DNA of 64,000 nucleotides from CAVYTF01 sp963771435. GTDB taxonomy: Bacteria; Bacteroidota; Bacteroidia; Chitinophagales; Chitinophagaceae. The stretch lies in NCBI GenBank assembly GCA_963771435.1, contig CAVYTF010000027.1, positions 101,610-165,609 of the forward strand. The letters are read 5' to 3'. Positions within the stretch are counted from its first letter, which is position 1, and the number at the start of each line of letters is the position of its first letter. A model generated the notes under the pieces. The model did not search any database and was not told the origin of the DNA. It saw only the letters and a program-made list of their open reading frames with translations. The translations under genes were made by a program, and so were the position numbers. Shown piece by piece: positions 57,261-64,000 of the stretch.

Positions 57261-57878
57261 TCATCCTCCAAACATCACTTCAATAATTTTGCTCGCCTGT
57301 CCAAATTCTTCATCAGCGATCAAGCCAATCGCCATGTATTCGCGCGCTTCCGGCTGATTGGCCACAGCAAGCGATCGTGTGTCAAGATAAGGGCTGCGGC
57401 TTGCAAAACTTAATTTATTCCAAACCGTTCCTCCGTTCAGCCGCGTGTAAATATTCACTCCCTACGCACCCTTTTTATAAAATTTTATGGCTACATGGCC
57501 GGGAAACGCCAATGCCTTGATCGCAGGGGGTAAGTGGAAATATCCAGGTGATAAGGATTGCCAATCACGCCCAAATGTTTTCCTAAGTCACTCGTATAAG
57601 TATTATTTTTTTTTGAAGGCTTGTATAACTCGGCGCAACTGTTTTTTTCCCGCTTTTATCGTTTCATCCTTTTTCGCCTTTGCCTGCCTCGCCGCTTTTT
57701 GCGCGCTGAAATGATCCAAAATTGAGTTGACAATATTGTTGTAGCTATCCTGAGACGCACTAATGTCTGAAGCCGAAACCCCAATAGCAGCGCCATCTGT
57801 ACCGATATTCGATGAGAAGGTCTTTGCCCATTGTAACAGATCAGTATCCTTAAATGATGCCATTTCCAGTTGAATCAA
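57261..57878 (-). pseudogene. Disrupted conserved hypothetical protein
   Basis: One gene in pieces. The N-terminal part (MASFKDTDLLQWAKTFSSNI ... AKKDETIKAGKKQLRRVI) is a helical head, shared by hypothetical proteins with a fibronectin-like tail. After a poly-A shift at ~57605 the frame goes on YTSDLGKHLGVIGNP; after another near 57530 it reads PPAIKALAFPGHVAIKFYKKGA; a TAG then precedes GVNIYTRLNGGTVWNKLSFA ... PEAREYMAIGLIADEE. Three lesions in 620 bases: either a noisy stretch or a dying gene. Confidence 0.6.
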
Positions 57879-57949
57879 GCCCTTGGAAAGGACAAAACAT
57901 TGTATTTTTAAGGTTGTAAATACCTAAATAAAATTTTTGCAGCATTATT

Positions 57950-58615
57950 TTAAGAAAAACTAACACATTCCTTCAGCTCCTTATCCGTGTAAGCCAGGTT
58001 ATAATGTTTCAGGACGTCGTCAGGCACTCCGTTCCATTGGTTTGGGGTGTTGCCGATGTAGCCGACATCCTTCACGCCCATTTCTGAAGTATAAAAACCA
58101 GTGGAAACGAGGTTTCGGATCAGGTTAAAAAACGCAACGCCTTGTTTCATGTCAGGCGCGGCCTTCGCAGGAAACGCAATGGCGTCAACCATTTGCATCT
58201 GCTGCGCAGCGGTGCAATCTTTGAAAGAATTGCCAAACCTGTTCAGGCATTGCACATCCAGCCAGCGCAGGCCGCCGCGCATGGGCGTTTGATGTTCGGG
58301 CATGTCTTTCACGATAAACTCAATAAAATCCGGCACTTTGGCATCAGATGAATTGCCGCTGACCTCGTCGCGGGGGATGATAATATCGCCCAAAATGGTA
58401 ATAGTGGTCATTTCATCCGGCGTAAAAAATTTATCAGCAGTAAGCTTTTTATACAAAGCCTGCTCTTCCGGTTGGCGCTCAGCGGTGTTGAGCGATTCGC
58501 CTTTACTTGCCGCAACATCAGCTTTTTTATCAACATCTGTTTTACAAGCTTCAATCAAAACGCTTGAAGAAACCGTGCCGATAACAAGAGCTTTGAGGGA
58601 TTTTCTTCTGTCCAT
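57950..58615 (-). CDS. Gluconate 2-dehydrogenase subunit 3-like protein
   Basis: 221 residues. Starts MDRRKSLKALVIGTVSS with a Tat-like or lipoprotein-like signal (VLIEAC, Cys25). The body has FFTPDEMTTITILGDIIIPRD near 83 and FIEFIVKDMPEHQTPMRGG, the family's core, and RFGNSFKDC. Such small subunits partner GMC flavoproteins at the membrane. The GMC gene ends 24 bases upstream, so they form one unit. Confidence 0.88.
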   Translation of the reverse strand: MDRRKSLKALVIGTVSSSVLIEACKTDVDKKADVAASKGESLNTAERQPEEQALYKKLTADKFFTPDEMTTITILGDIIIPRDEVSGNSSDAKVPDFIEFIVKDMPEHQTPMRGGLRWLDVQCLNRFGNSFKDCTAAQQMQMVDAIAFPAKAAPDMKQGVAFFNLIRNLVSTGFYTSEMGVKDVGYIGNTPNQWNGVPDDVLKHYNLAYTDKELKECVSFS

Positions 58616-58639
58616 ATTTTTTAATTATGAATGGATTAC

Positions 58640-60385
58640 TTATAAGTTTTGCTTCTTCATTTCATTGACAATATTCTCGCTGGCGCGCATGGAAAGGGCG
58701 AGAATGGTCCATGTGATATTCTTATCCGCCTGGGAAACAAACTGGCCGCCGTCTACACAAAACAGGTTTTTGCAGTCGTGCGCCTGGCTCCAGCTATTCA
58801 GCACGGAGGTTTTGGGGTCATTGCCCATGCGCACTGTGCCTGCTTCGTGTATGATAAGGCCGGGGTCGTGGAGGCCGTAATTATTTTGCGGGCCGTCATC
58901 ACCACCGTAGGTAATTACTGCGCCCATGTTATGCAGTATCTCGGCAAAAGTTTCCTTCATGTGTTTCGCCTGTTTTATTTCATGGTCAGAATATTTTGTG
59001 TTGAACCGTAGCACAGGGATGCCGTATTTATCTACCACTTCAGGGTCTATCTCGCAATAATTGCTTGCCAGCGCAATCGATTCGCCGCGGCCAGCCATGC
59101 CCACGCTTGCGCCATAGAAGAAGCGAATGTCTTCTTTAAGAGATTTGCCATAACCTCCCGCTTCCTTTATTTTGCCATGAACAGCGTATTTGCCGTTCAT
59201 TTCCTGCATATCAAAACCAAAACCATAAGAAGGCTGGTCCTGCCCACCCCAGTATTCAATATGGTAGCCCCGCGGGAAATCCAGCTTTTTATTATCCAGC
59301 CACCAAGGCGTATAAACATGCATCCCTCCTACCCCATCTTCATTATAACGTTTGCGGTCAAACAGTTCGGGCAGCACGCCACCCATATCTGCGCCGGTGG
59401 AGTCATGCAGGTATTTACCCACTACATCGCTTGAGTTAGCAAGGCCGTTCGGGTGCCGTTGCGATTTTGAATTCAGCATAAGGCGCGCACTTTCGCAGGC
59501 GCTGGCAGCAAGGATGACCGTGCGGCCCATCACCTGGTATTCCTGCATATCATCTTTGTTGATGTAGGAAATGCCGGTCGCCAAGCCATCGTGGTCGGTA
59601 AGTACTTCCCGCGCCATGGCGTTGGGTACTACATCACAATTACCGGTAGCCATAGCCGGTTTTATCAGGACGGATGAGGAAGAGAAATCGCCGTATATCT
59701 TGCAACTCCTGCCGCATTGGCTGCAAAAGAAACAGGCACCCCGGTCGTGGTTATTCTCTAACTTCTTGGTAAGAATGGAAAGCCGCGAAGGGATGACCGG
59801 AATATTTATGCCCGTGGCAGCCTTCTTTATCAGCATTTCATGGAGGCGCGGCTTTGGTGGCGGCAGGAAAATGCCGTCCGGTGCGTTAGGGAAGTTTTCA
59901 TTTGTGCCGAATACCCCTATAAGCTGGTCTATTTTATCGTAGTAAGGTTTTACATCATCATAGCCAATGGGCCAATCATCCCCCAGGCCATCTATGCTTC
60001 TTCTTTTGAAATCGTTTGGGCCAAAGCGCAGGGATATCCTGCCCCAGTGGTTGGTTCTGCCGCCCAGCATGCGGGCACGCCACCACTGCCAGTTGGAGCC
60101 CTTCGCCTGTGTGTAGGGTTCGCCATCAATATCCCAACCCCAGTAGCAGCCATCAAAATCGCCAAAGGGACGGAACTTGGTGGAAGCGCCACGGCGGGGC
60201 GACTCCCAGGGATTCTTAAGCTGGAGGGAGTTTTTTGCGGGGTCGTACATAGGGCCGGCTTCTACTATACAGACTTTCAAGCCTGCCTTCGCGAGTACAT
60301 AAGCAGCCATGCCGCCGCCTGCGCCGGAGCCCACAATAACTGCATCATACTTCTTTGGTTGTTTCTTTATCTGCAAGTGTCCCAT
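58640..60385 (-). CDS. GMC family oxidoreductase (gluconate 2-dehydrogenase large subunit-like)
   Basis: 581 residues. FAD-binding GSGAGGGMAAYVLAKAG near 18-34 with VEAG at the strand end; RMLGGRTNHWGR near 107; ATGISYINKDD; and a C-terminal HEAGTVRMGNDPKTSVL with the active His and then CVDGGQFVSQADKNITWT. Between 218 and 232, CFFCSQCGRSC gives four close Cys, as in this subgroup, and may bind a metal or cluster. Oxidises a sugar or polyol and passes electrons to the respiratory chain. The usual cytochrome c subunit is not adjacent. Confidence 0.92.
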   Translation of the reverse strand: MGHLQIKKQPKKYDAVIVGSGAGGGMAAYVLAKAGLKVCIVEAGPMYDPAKNSLQLKNPWESPRRGASTKFRPFGDFDGCYWGWDIDGEPYTQAKGSNWQWWRARMLGGRTNHWGRISLRFGPNDFKRRSIDGLGDDWPIGYDDVKPYYDKIDQLIGVFGTNENFPNAPDGIFLPPPKPRLHEMLIKKAATGINIPVIPSRLSILTKKLENNHDRGACFFCSQCGRSCKIYGDFSSSSVLIKPAMATGNCDVVPNAMAREVLTDHDGLATGISYINKDDMQEYQVMGRTVILAASACESARLMLNSKSQRHPNGLANSSDVVGKYLHDSTGADMGGVLPELFDRKRYNEDGVGGMHVYTPWWLDNKKLDFPRGYHIEYWGGQDQPSYGFGFDMQEMNGKYAVHGKIKEAGGYGKSLKEDIRFFYGASVGMAGRGESIALASNYCEIDPEVVDKYGIPVLRFNTKYSDHEIKQAKHMKETFAEILHNMGAVITYGGDDGPQNNYGLHDPGLIIHEAGTVRMGNDPKTSVLNSWSQAHDCKNLFCVDGGQFVSQADKNITWTILALSMRASENIVNEMKKQNL

Positions 60386-60500
60386 TATGGCAATATTTTT
60401 ATAGTTATTTGGTTGATAAAAATAAGGAAATGAAATGAAACGGGAGCATCATGCAGGAAATAATTCTATGGCAGTAATTATAAGGGGGATTAAGGCTATT

Positions 60501-60536
60501 TTGGCAGTGAGATAAGCATTATTTGAAAACTGCCAA
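60501..60536. other. Hairpin in the spacer upstream of the second Omp85-like gene
   Basis: TTGGCAGT (60501-60508) and ACTGCCAA (60529-60536) are perfect 8-bp arms around 20 bases. No T-run. The rest of the 307-base spacer holds the 11-bp array below and no gene. Confidence 0.5.
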
Positions 60537-60544
60537 GAGTATGA

Positions 60545-60587
60545 GTTGGGTTGAGTGGGAATTAGGTGGGCATTGAGTGGGCATTAC
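60545..60587. repeat. 11-bp tandem units related to array E
   Basis: GTTGGGTTGA, GTGGGAATTAG, GTGGGCATTGA, GTGGGCATTAC in a row (10, 11, 11, 11 bp). The GTGGGC-W-TTGA form also occurs at 28276, 32 kb away. Confidence 0.75.
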
Positions 60588-60692
60588 CATGACACCTGAA
60601 TGGCTTAAGGATGGGTTTAAAAAGGAAGTATTTTAATTATATCTGAAATTATTATTGCACTTTTAGATCCTTTTAATAAATAGCAAGCATAG

Positions 60693-61931
60693 ATGTTCAA
60701 AATATATTTACCGTTACTGTTTATGGGTTTTGTTTTTTGCAGCGCATCAGTTTGGGGGCAAACGGATTCATTGGCAGCAATTAAGAATGTTGCGAATGAA
60801 AAATATAAAGACAGCCTGAAACACCAAAGAGACCTGATAGATATAATGCTCATTATGCTGAATAAAAACACGGATACGAGGACGGATGATGCGCTTAAAG
60901 TGTACAGTAAGCTGCATATTTCGGCATCGCCGGGGGTGCAGTATACCTTACAGACCGGGTTTGCGGCTACAATAGTGGGCAATGCGGGATTTTATACAAG
61001 TGATTATCATACCACTAATATTTCTTCTGTACTGGCATCGGCAGCTTATTCGCAAAAGCAGCAATTTTTTGCACCTATACAATCTTCTATTTTCACAAAA
61101 AATAATAAATATTTCTTTTCTGGTGACTGGCGATTTATAAAATACCCGCAGGTTACTTATGGCTTAGGTGGACTTACTACGCTGGCAGATGGCTATTCAA
61201 TTGACTATTACTACGTGCGTGTTTATCAAACCGTACTTAAAAAAATAGGTAAAAGTTTATATGCAGGATTTGGCTACCAATACGATAACCACTGGGGCAT
61301 AAAAGAAGTGAATGTGGCGCCTGACAGTACCAGCTTTGCAAAATATGGGTATAGCAATTCGAGCATTTCATCAGGCTTATCAGCAAACCTGCTGTACGAC
61401 AGCAGGAAAAACTCTATTAATCCCGAAGGTGGGAGTGTTTACGCCAATATTGTTTTCAGGCAAAACTTTGGTTTTCTTGGAAGTAATGGAAACTGGAATT
61501 CATTGATCGTTGACCTGAGAAAATATGTAGCGCTGCCCCATGGCAATGTGCTTGCCTTCTGGAATTATGACTGGCTTGTACTGAGCGGCAACCCGCCTTA
61601 TCTTGACCTGCCTACTACGGAAGGAGATACTTATGGCAACACTGAAAGGGGCTATGTACAAGGCCGTTTTAGGAGCAAGAAAATGTTGGACGTAGAAGGC
61701 GAATTCCGCTACAGGATATTGCGGAATGGCCTGATAGGTGGCGTTGTGTTTGCAAATGCTGCCAGCTTTTCTGAGATATATACCGGAAAGTTTGAAACGA
61801 TAGAACCCGCGGCTGGTGCGGGGATAAGGCTAAAGTTTAATAAATTCTCCAAAGCAAATGTTGCTATAGATTATGCCTGGGGAACCAATGGTTCGCATGG
61901 CATTTTTGCTGCACTTGGGGAGGTGTTTTAG
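60693..61931 (+). CDS. Omp85/BamA-TamA barrel-like outer-membrane protein, copy 2
   Basis: 412 residues. Signal peptide to about 23 (ending SVWGQ), a short charged helix, then strands that match the 39381 paralogue step by step: FTKNNKYFFSGDWRFIKYPQ, YGLGGLTTLADG, LVLSGNPPYLDLPTT, RGYVQGRFRSKKMLDVEGEFRY, GLIGGVVFANAASF and the terminal NGSHGIFAALGEVF. No POTRA domains. Confidence 0.82.
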   Translation: MFKIYLPLLFMGFVFCSASVWGQTDSLAAIKNVANEKYKDSLKHQRDLIDIMLIMLNKNTDTRTDDALKVYSKLHISASPGVQYTLQTGFAATIVGNAGFYTSDYHTTNISSVLASAAYSQKQQFFAPIQSSIFTKNNKYFFSGDWRFIKYPQVTYGLGGLTTLADGYSIDYYYVRVYQTVLKKIGKSLYAGFGYQYDNHWGIKEVNVAPDSTSFAKYGYSNSSISSGLSANLLYDSRKNSINPEGGSVYANIVFRQNFGFLGSNGNWNSLIVDLRKYVALPHGNVLAFWNYDWLVLSGNPPYLDLPTTEGDTYGNTERGYVQGRFRSKKMLDVEGEFRYRILRNGLIGGVVFANAASFSEIYTGKFETIEPAAGAGIRLKFNKFSKANVAIDYAWGTNGSHGIFAALGEVF

Positions 61932-62013
61932 AGAAGCCTCCTTTCATGAGAAAGCATTACAATGTAGAAACATTCTTTATCAATTCGCTAAAAAATAATA
62001 CTATTGCTATCTA

Positions 62014-62601
62014 ATGAATAAAACCCGTTTGGAAGCCTTTAGTGATGGGGTGTTTGCCATCATCATTACCATTATGGTGCTTGAAATAAAAGTGCCTGAG
62101 GGCGATAGCTGGGAATCGCTGAAATCATTGATCCCAGTGATGAGTGGTTATATATTAAGCTTTTTGTTCGTAGGTATTTACTGGGTGAACCACCATCATT
62201 TGCTGCACACTACGCAGAAAGTGAACTCAGGCATTTTGTGGAGCAATATTAATTTGCTGTTTTGGCTTTCGCTTGTGCCGGTGGCTACAGATTGGATGGG
62301 CGGAACTCATTTTGCAACGAGGCCCGTGGCTGCTTATGCATTGCTGCTGTTGTGTTGCGGGGGAGCGTTTACTGTGCTTCAGCTTAATATTCAAAAGAAA
62401 AATGAAGCTGGGTATAACGAACAATTAAAACATGCTTTTGTTATTTTAAAGCGGAAGGGGATTTTTTCAACGGCTGCTTATTCTGCTGCTTTTATTTTTG
62501 CATTTATAAATACACTTATTTCAGGCTTGCTTTTTTTATTAGTTGCCTTTATTTGGTTTATTCCTGATAAGAATATTGAGAAGGCGCTGAATGATGAGTG
62601 A
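62014..62601 (+). CDS. TMEM175 family potassium channel-like protein
   Basis: 195 residues with about six membrane segments. It opens KTRLEAFSDGVFAIIITIMV, the F-S-D-G-V-F-A-I signature of TMEM175 (DUF1211), whose first-helix residues line the pore. Bacterial members are single-repeat and tetrameric K+-permeable channels. YWVNHHHLLH near 65 is also typical. Confidence 0.9.
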   Translation: MNKTRLEAFSDGVFAIIITIMVLEIKVPEGDSWESLKSLIPVMSGYILSFLFVGIYWVNHHHLLHTTQKVNSGILWSNINLLFWLSLVPVATDWMGGTHFATRPVAAYALLLLCCGGAFTVLQLNIQKKNEAGYNEQLKHAFVILKRKGIFSTAAYSAAFIFAFINTLISGLLFLLVAFIWFIPDKNIEKALNDE

Positions 62602-62645
62602 GGGGATTAATAATATTGTTGACTTTCAGTATAAAAATAAACATC

Positions 62646-63038
62646 TTGATAAAGGCAACATCGGTCATACATAAGGAGCACTACACAGCACATATTCATT
62701 CTGACAGCAATGAATTAATTGCGGATGAACCTTTAGCCGTAGGTGGAAAAGATGAAGGCTTTTCTCCTTCCGAGTTACTGTGTGCATCGCTTTCAGCGTG
62801 CAGCACCATTACTTTAAGGATGTATGCAGACAGGAAAGGATGGCCATTGGAAAAAGCTGAAGTGACTGTGGAAATGGAAAAAAGTGCTACCGGCAACGGG
62901 ACAGATATTCACAGAAGAATAGCATTATTTGGGAACTTAACGGAAGAGCAAAGACGACGATTATTAGAAATAGCTGAGCATTGCCCAATACATAAAACAT
63001 TATCCAACCCAATCAACATAAAAACTTCTTTATTATGA
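62646..63038 (+). CDS. OsmC-like peroxiredoxin-type protein
   Basis: 130 residues from a TTG that places the usual ~10 residues ahead of KEHYTA; a GTG at 62598 overlapping the previous gene is an alternative. ADEPLAVGGKDEGFSPSELL leads to the first redox Cys in SLSACSTITLRMYADRKGW, and the second Cys is in EHCPIHKTL. Both Cys of the OsmC/YhfA family are kept, so thiol peroxidase activity is possible. Overlaps the next gene by 4 bases (ATGA). Confidence 0.87.
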   Translation: MIKATSVIHKEHYTAHIHSDSNELIADEPLAVGGKDEGFSPSELLCASLSACSTITLRMYADRKGWPLEKAEVTVEMEKSATGNGTDIHRRIALFGNLTEEQRRRLLEIAEHCPIHKTLSNPINIKTSLL

Positions 63039-63283
63039 ATGACATTACAAAAAAATATACAAACGGAGAAGTGACCATTGTTTGGAAACCCGCTACCTGC
63101 ATACATTCTACGGTATGCTGGAAACATGCAACCGGGCTGCCTGAGGTTTTCAATCCTATGGAAAGGCCATGGATAAAACCCGAAGCATCTACTACAGAAA
63201 GAATTGTTGAACAGGTAAAAAAATGTCCTTCGGGCGCTTTAAGTTTTTACATGAATGGAGCGGATAATGAAAGCACTGAATAA
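63035..63283 (+). CDS. Fer4_19-type (divergent single 4Fe-4S) protein
   Basis: 82 residues. VTIVWKPATCIHSTVCWKHA near 14-33 and VKKCPSGALSFY near 67-78 supply Cys residues for one cluster in the family known as divergent 4Fe-4S mono-cluster domain. Genes of this kind often follow osmC, as here with a 4-base overlap, implying a coupled redox function. Confidence 0.87.
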   Translation: MNDITKKYTNGEVTIVWKPATCIHSTVCWKHATGLPEVFNPMERPWIKPEASTTERIVEQVKKCPSGALSFYMNGADNESTE

Positions 63284-63336
63284 ATCATTGCAGAGAAAAA
63301 ACTATTTTCACTTATTAGAATTAGCCAGAAAATTAT

Positions 63337-63963
63337 ATGAAACGTACGATCAAGAAAGTTGCTGTTTTAGGAAGCGGTGTGATGGGAAGCCGCATTGCGT
63401 GCCACTTTGCGGGCATTGGTGTGCAGGTGTTGTTGCTGGATATAGTTCCCAAGGGCGTTGCTGCCGATGCCAAGCCTGTTGAAAAAAATAAAATAGTGAA
63501 TGATGCTTTGCTGGCTGCACTTAAAAGTAATCCTTCGCCTGTTTACACAAAAGATGTTGCAAAGAGAATTGCTACGGGCAATTTTGATGACAATATGAAA
63601 GATATTGCTGGTTGCGATTGGGTGATGGAAGTGGTGGTGGAAAGATTGGATATAAAACAACAGGTCTATGAAAAGGTAGAGCAGTTTCGGAAGCCCGGAA
63701 CGCTTATTACAACTAATACTTCTGGCATTCCTATACACATGCTTGCTGCAGGAAGAAGCGATGATTTTAAAAAGCATTTCTGCGGAACACACTTCTTTAA
63801 TCCCCCGCGCTACCTGCGTTTGCTTGAAATAATACCTACGCCTGATACGGATAAAGAGGTGGTTGATTTTTTGATGCACTATGGGGATCTGTTCCTGGGC
63901 AAGACAACCGTACTGGCAAAAGATACGCCTGCATTTATTGCTAACCGAATTGGTGTATTTGGT
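63337..63963 (+). CDS. 3-hydroxyacyl-CoA dehydrogenase, N-terminal part (truncated)
   Basis: 209 codons visible. MKRTIKKVAVLGSGVMGSRIACHFAG has the NAD-binding GxGxxG (12-17). WVMEVVVERLDIKQQVYEKVE, TNTSGIPI, GTHFFNPPRYLRLLEI (catalytic His) and DTPAFIANRIGVF match the HAD domain of FadB/PaaH-like enzymes of beta-oxidation. Homology ends at exactly 63963, where adapter-like sequence starts, so the enzyme is cut by the sequence end. Whether it is a stand-alone HAD or a fused multifunctional protein cannot be seen. Confidence 0.9.
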
Positions 63964-64000
63964 AGCAATACGTACTCTCTAACCAAGTATACATATACAT
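63964..64000. other. Adapter-like artefact at the sequence end
   Basis: Begins AGCAATACGTACT and goes on with AACCAAGTATACAT. From memory, the reverse complement of the nanopore ligation adapter reads AGCAATACGTAACTGAACGA and then AGTACATT. Match is very good at the first 10 bases and recognisable later with indels. The protein homology of the last gene stops at the junction. Confidence 0.7.

Overview
The window is chromosomal DNA of a member of the Bacteroidota, most likely near the Chitinophagaceae (inference; no search was run). Evidence: two proteins end in type IX secretion sorting domains; MetG has a fused C-terminal tRNA-binding domain; recF is followed by a DciA-like gene; dapB-DUF5683-parB-parA stand in the order usual for the phylum; several genes have TAnnTTTG -7 boxes; lipoproteins and OmpA/PorT/Omp85-like barrels are present. 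Genes are mostly housekeeping. No rRNA, tRNA, CRISPR array or insertion sequence was seen.

Layout. 0-10.3 kb: serA, rpmE2, recF, dciA-like, a decayed CBS gene, a peptide-type permease, DoxX, DUF1599, folP, FKBP, nrnA, ndk. 10.7-20.3 kb: a mostly minus-strand block of ubiD, two glycosyltransferases, an exonuclease, mpl, dapB, DUF5683, parB, parA. 20.8-28.2 kb: a metallophosphoesterase, a small barrel, lon, an ABC-F protein. 28.3-34 kb: a low-GC accessory island with a ~330 bp direct repeat, small membrane proteins, immunity-like genes (CbrC, DUF1877, SseB, a lipoprotein), an orphan antitoxin, and a PIN toxin-antitoxin pair set between REP-like palindromes and a duplicated carA 3' end. 34-42.1 kb: carA, CNNM/CorC, mgtC, DUF2252, an Omp85-like protein, aroQ, sucD. 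42.8-54.5 kb: a secretion block with a ~2,765-residue and a ~740-residue T9SS cargo flanking a TPR-like protein. 54.5-64 kb: metG, a GMC oxidoreductase with its small subunit, a second Omp85-like protein, TMEM175, OsmC, a ferredoxin-like protein and the start of a 3-hydroxyacyl-CoA dehydrogenase.

The most unusual signal is between the genes. At least four intergenic spacers hold 7-11 tandem copies of a 21-bp unit. The unit length is the same each time, but the sequence is private to each locus, and at two loci each unit has palindromic arms around a 5-nt centre. Two further spacers hold an 11-bp unit. A second signal is a shared element 6-11 nt downstream of the stop codons of four unrelated small genes in the 28.7-30.4 kb island, which gives it a gene-cassette look.

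Sequence quality needs care. rpmE2, nrnA, parA, the metallophosphoesterase, metG and both T9SS cargos carry single-base shifts or stops, nearly all reading as one extra base. The last ~37 bases resemble the reverse complement of a nanopore ligation adapter and cut the last gene short. I therefore read most broken housekeeping genes as consensus errors at the end of a long-read contig, not as true pseudogenes.
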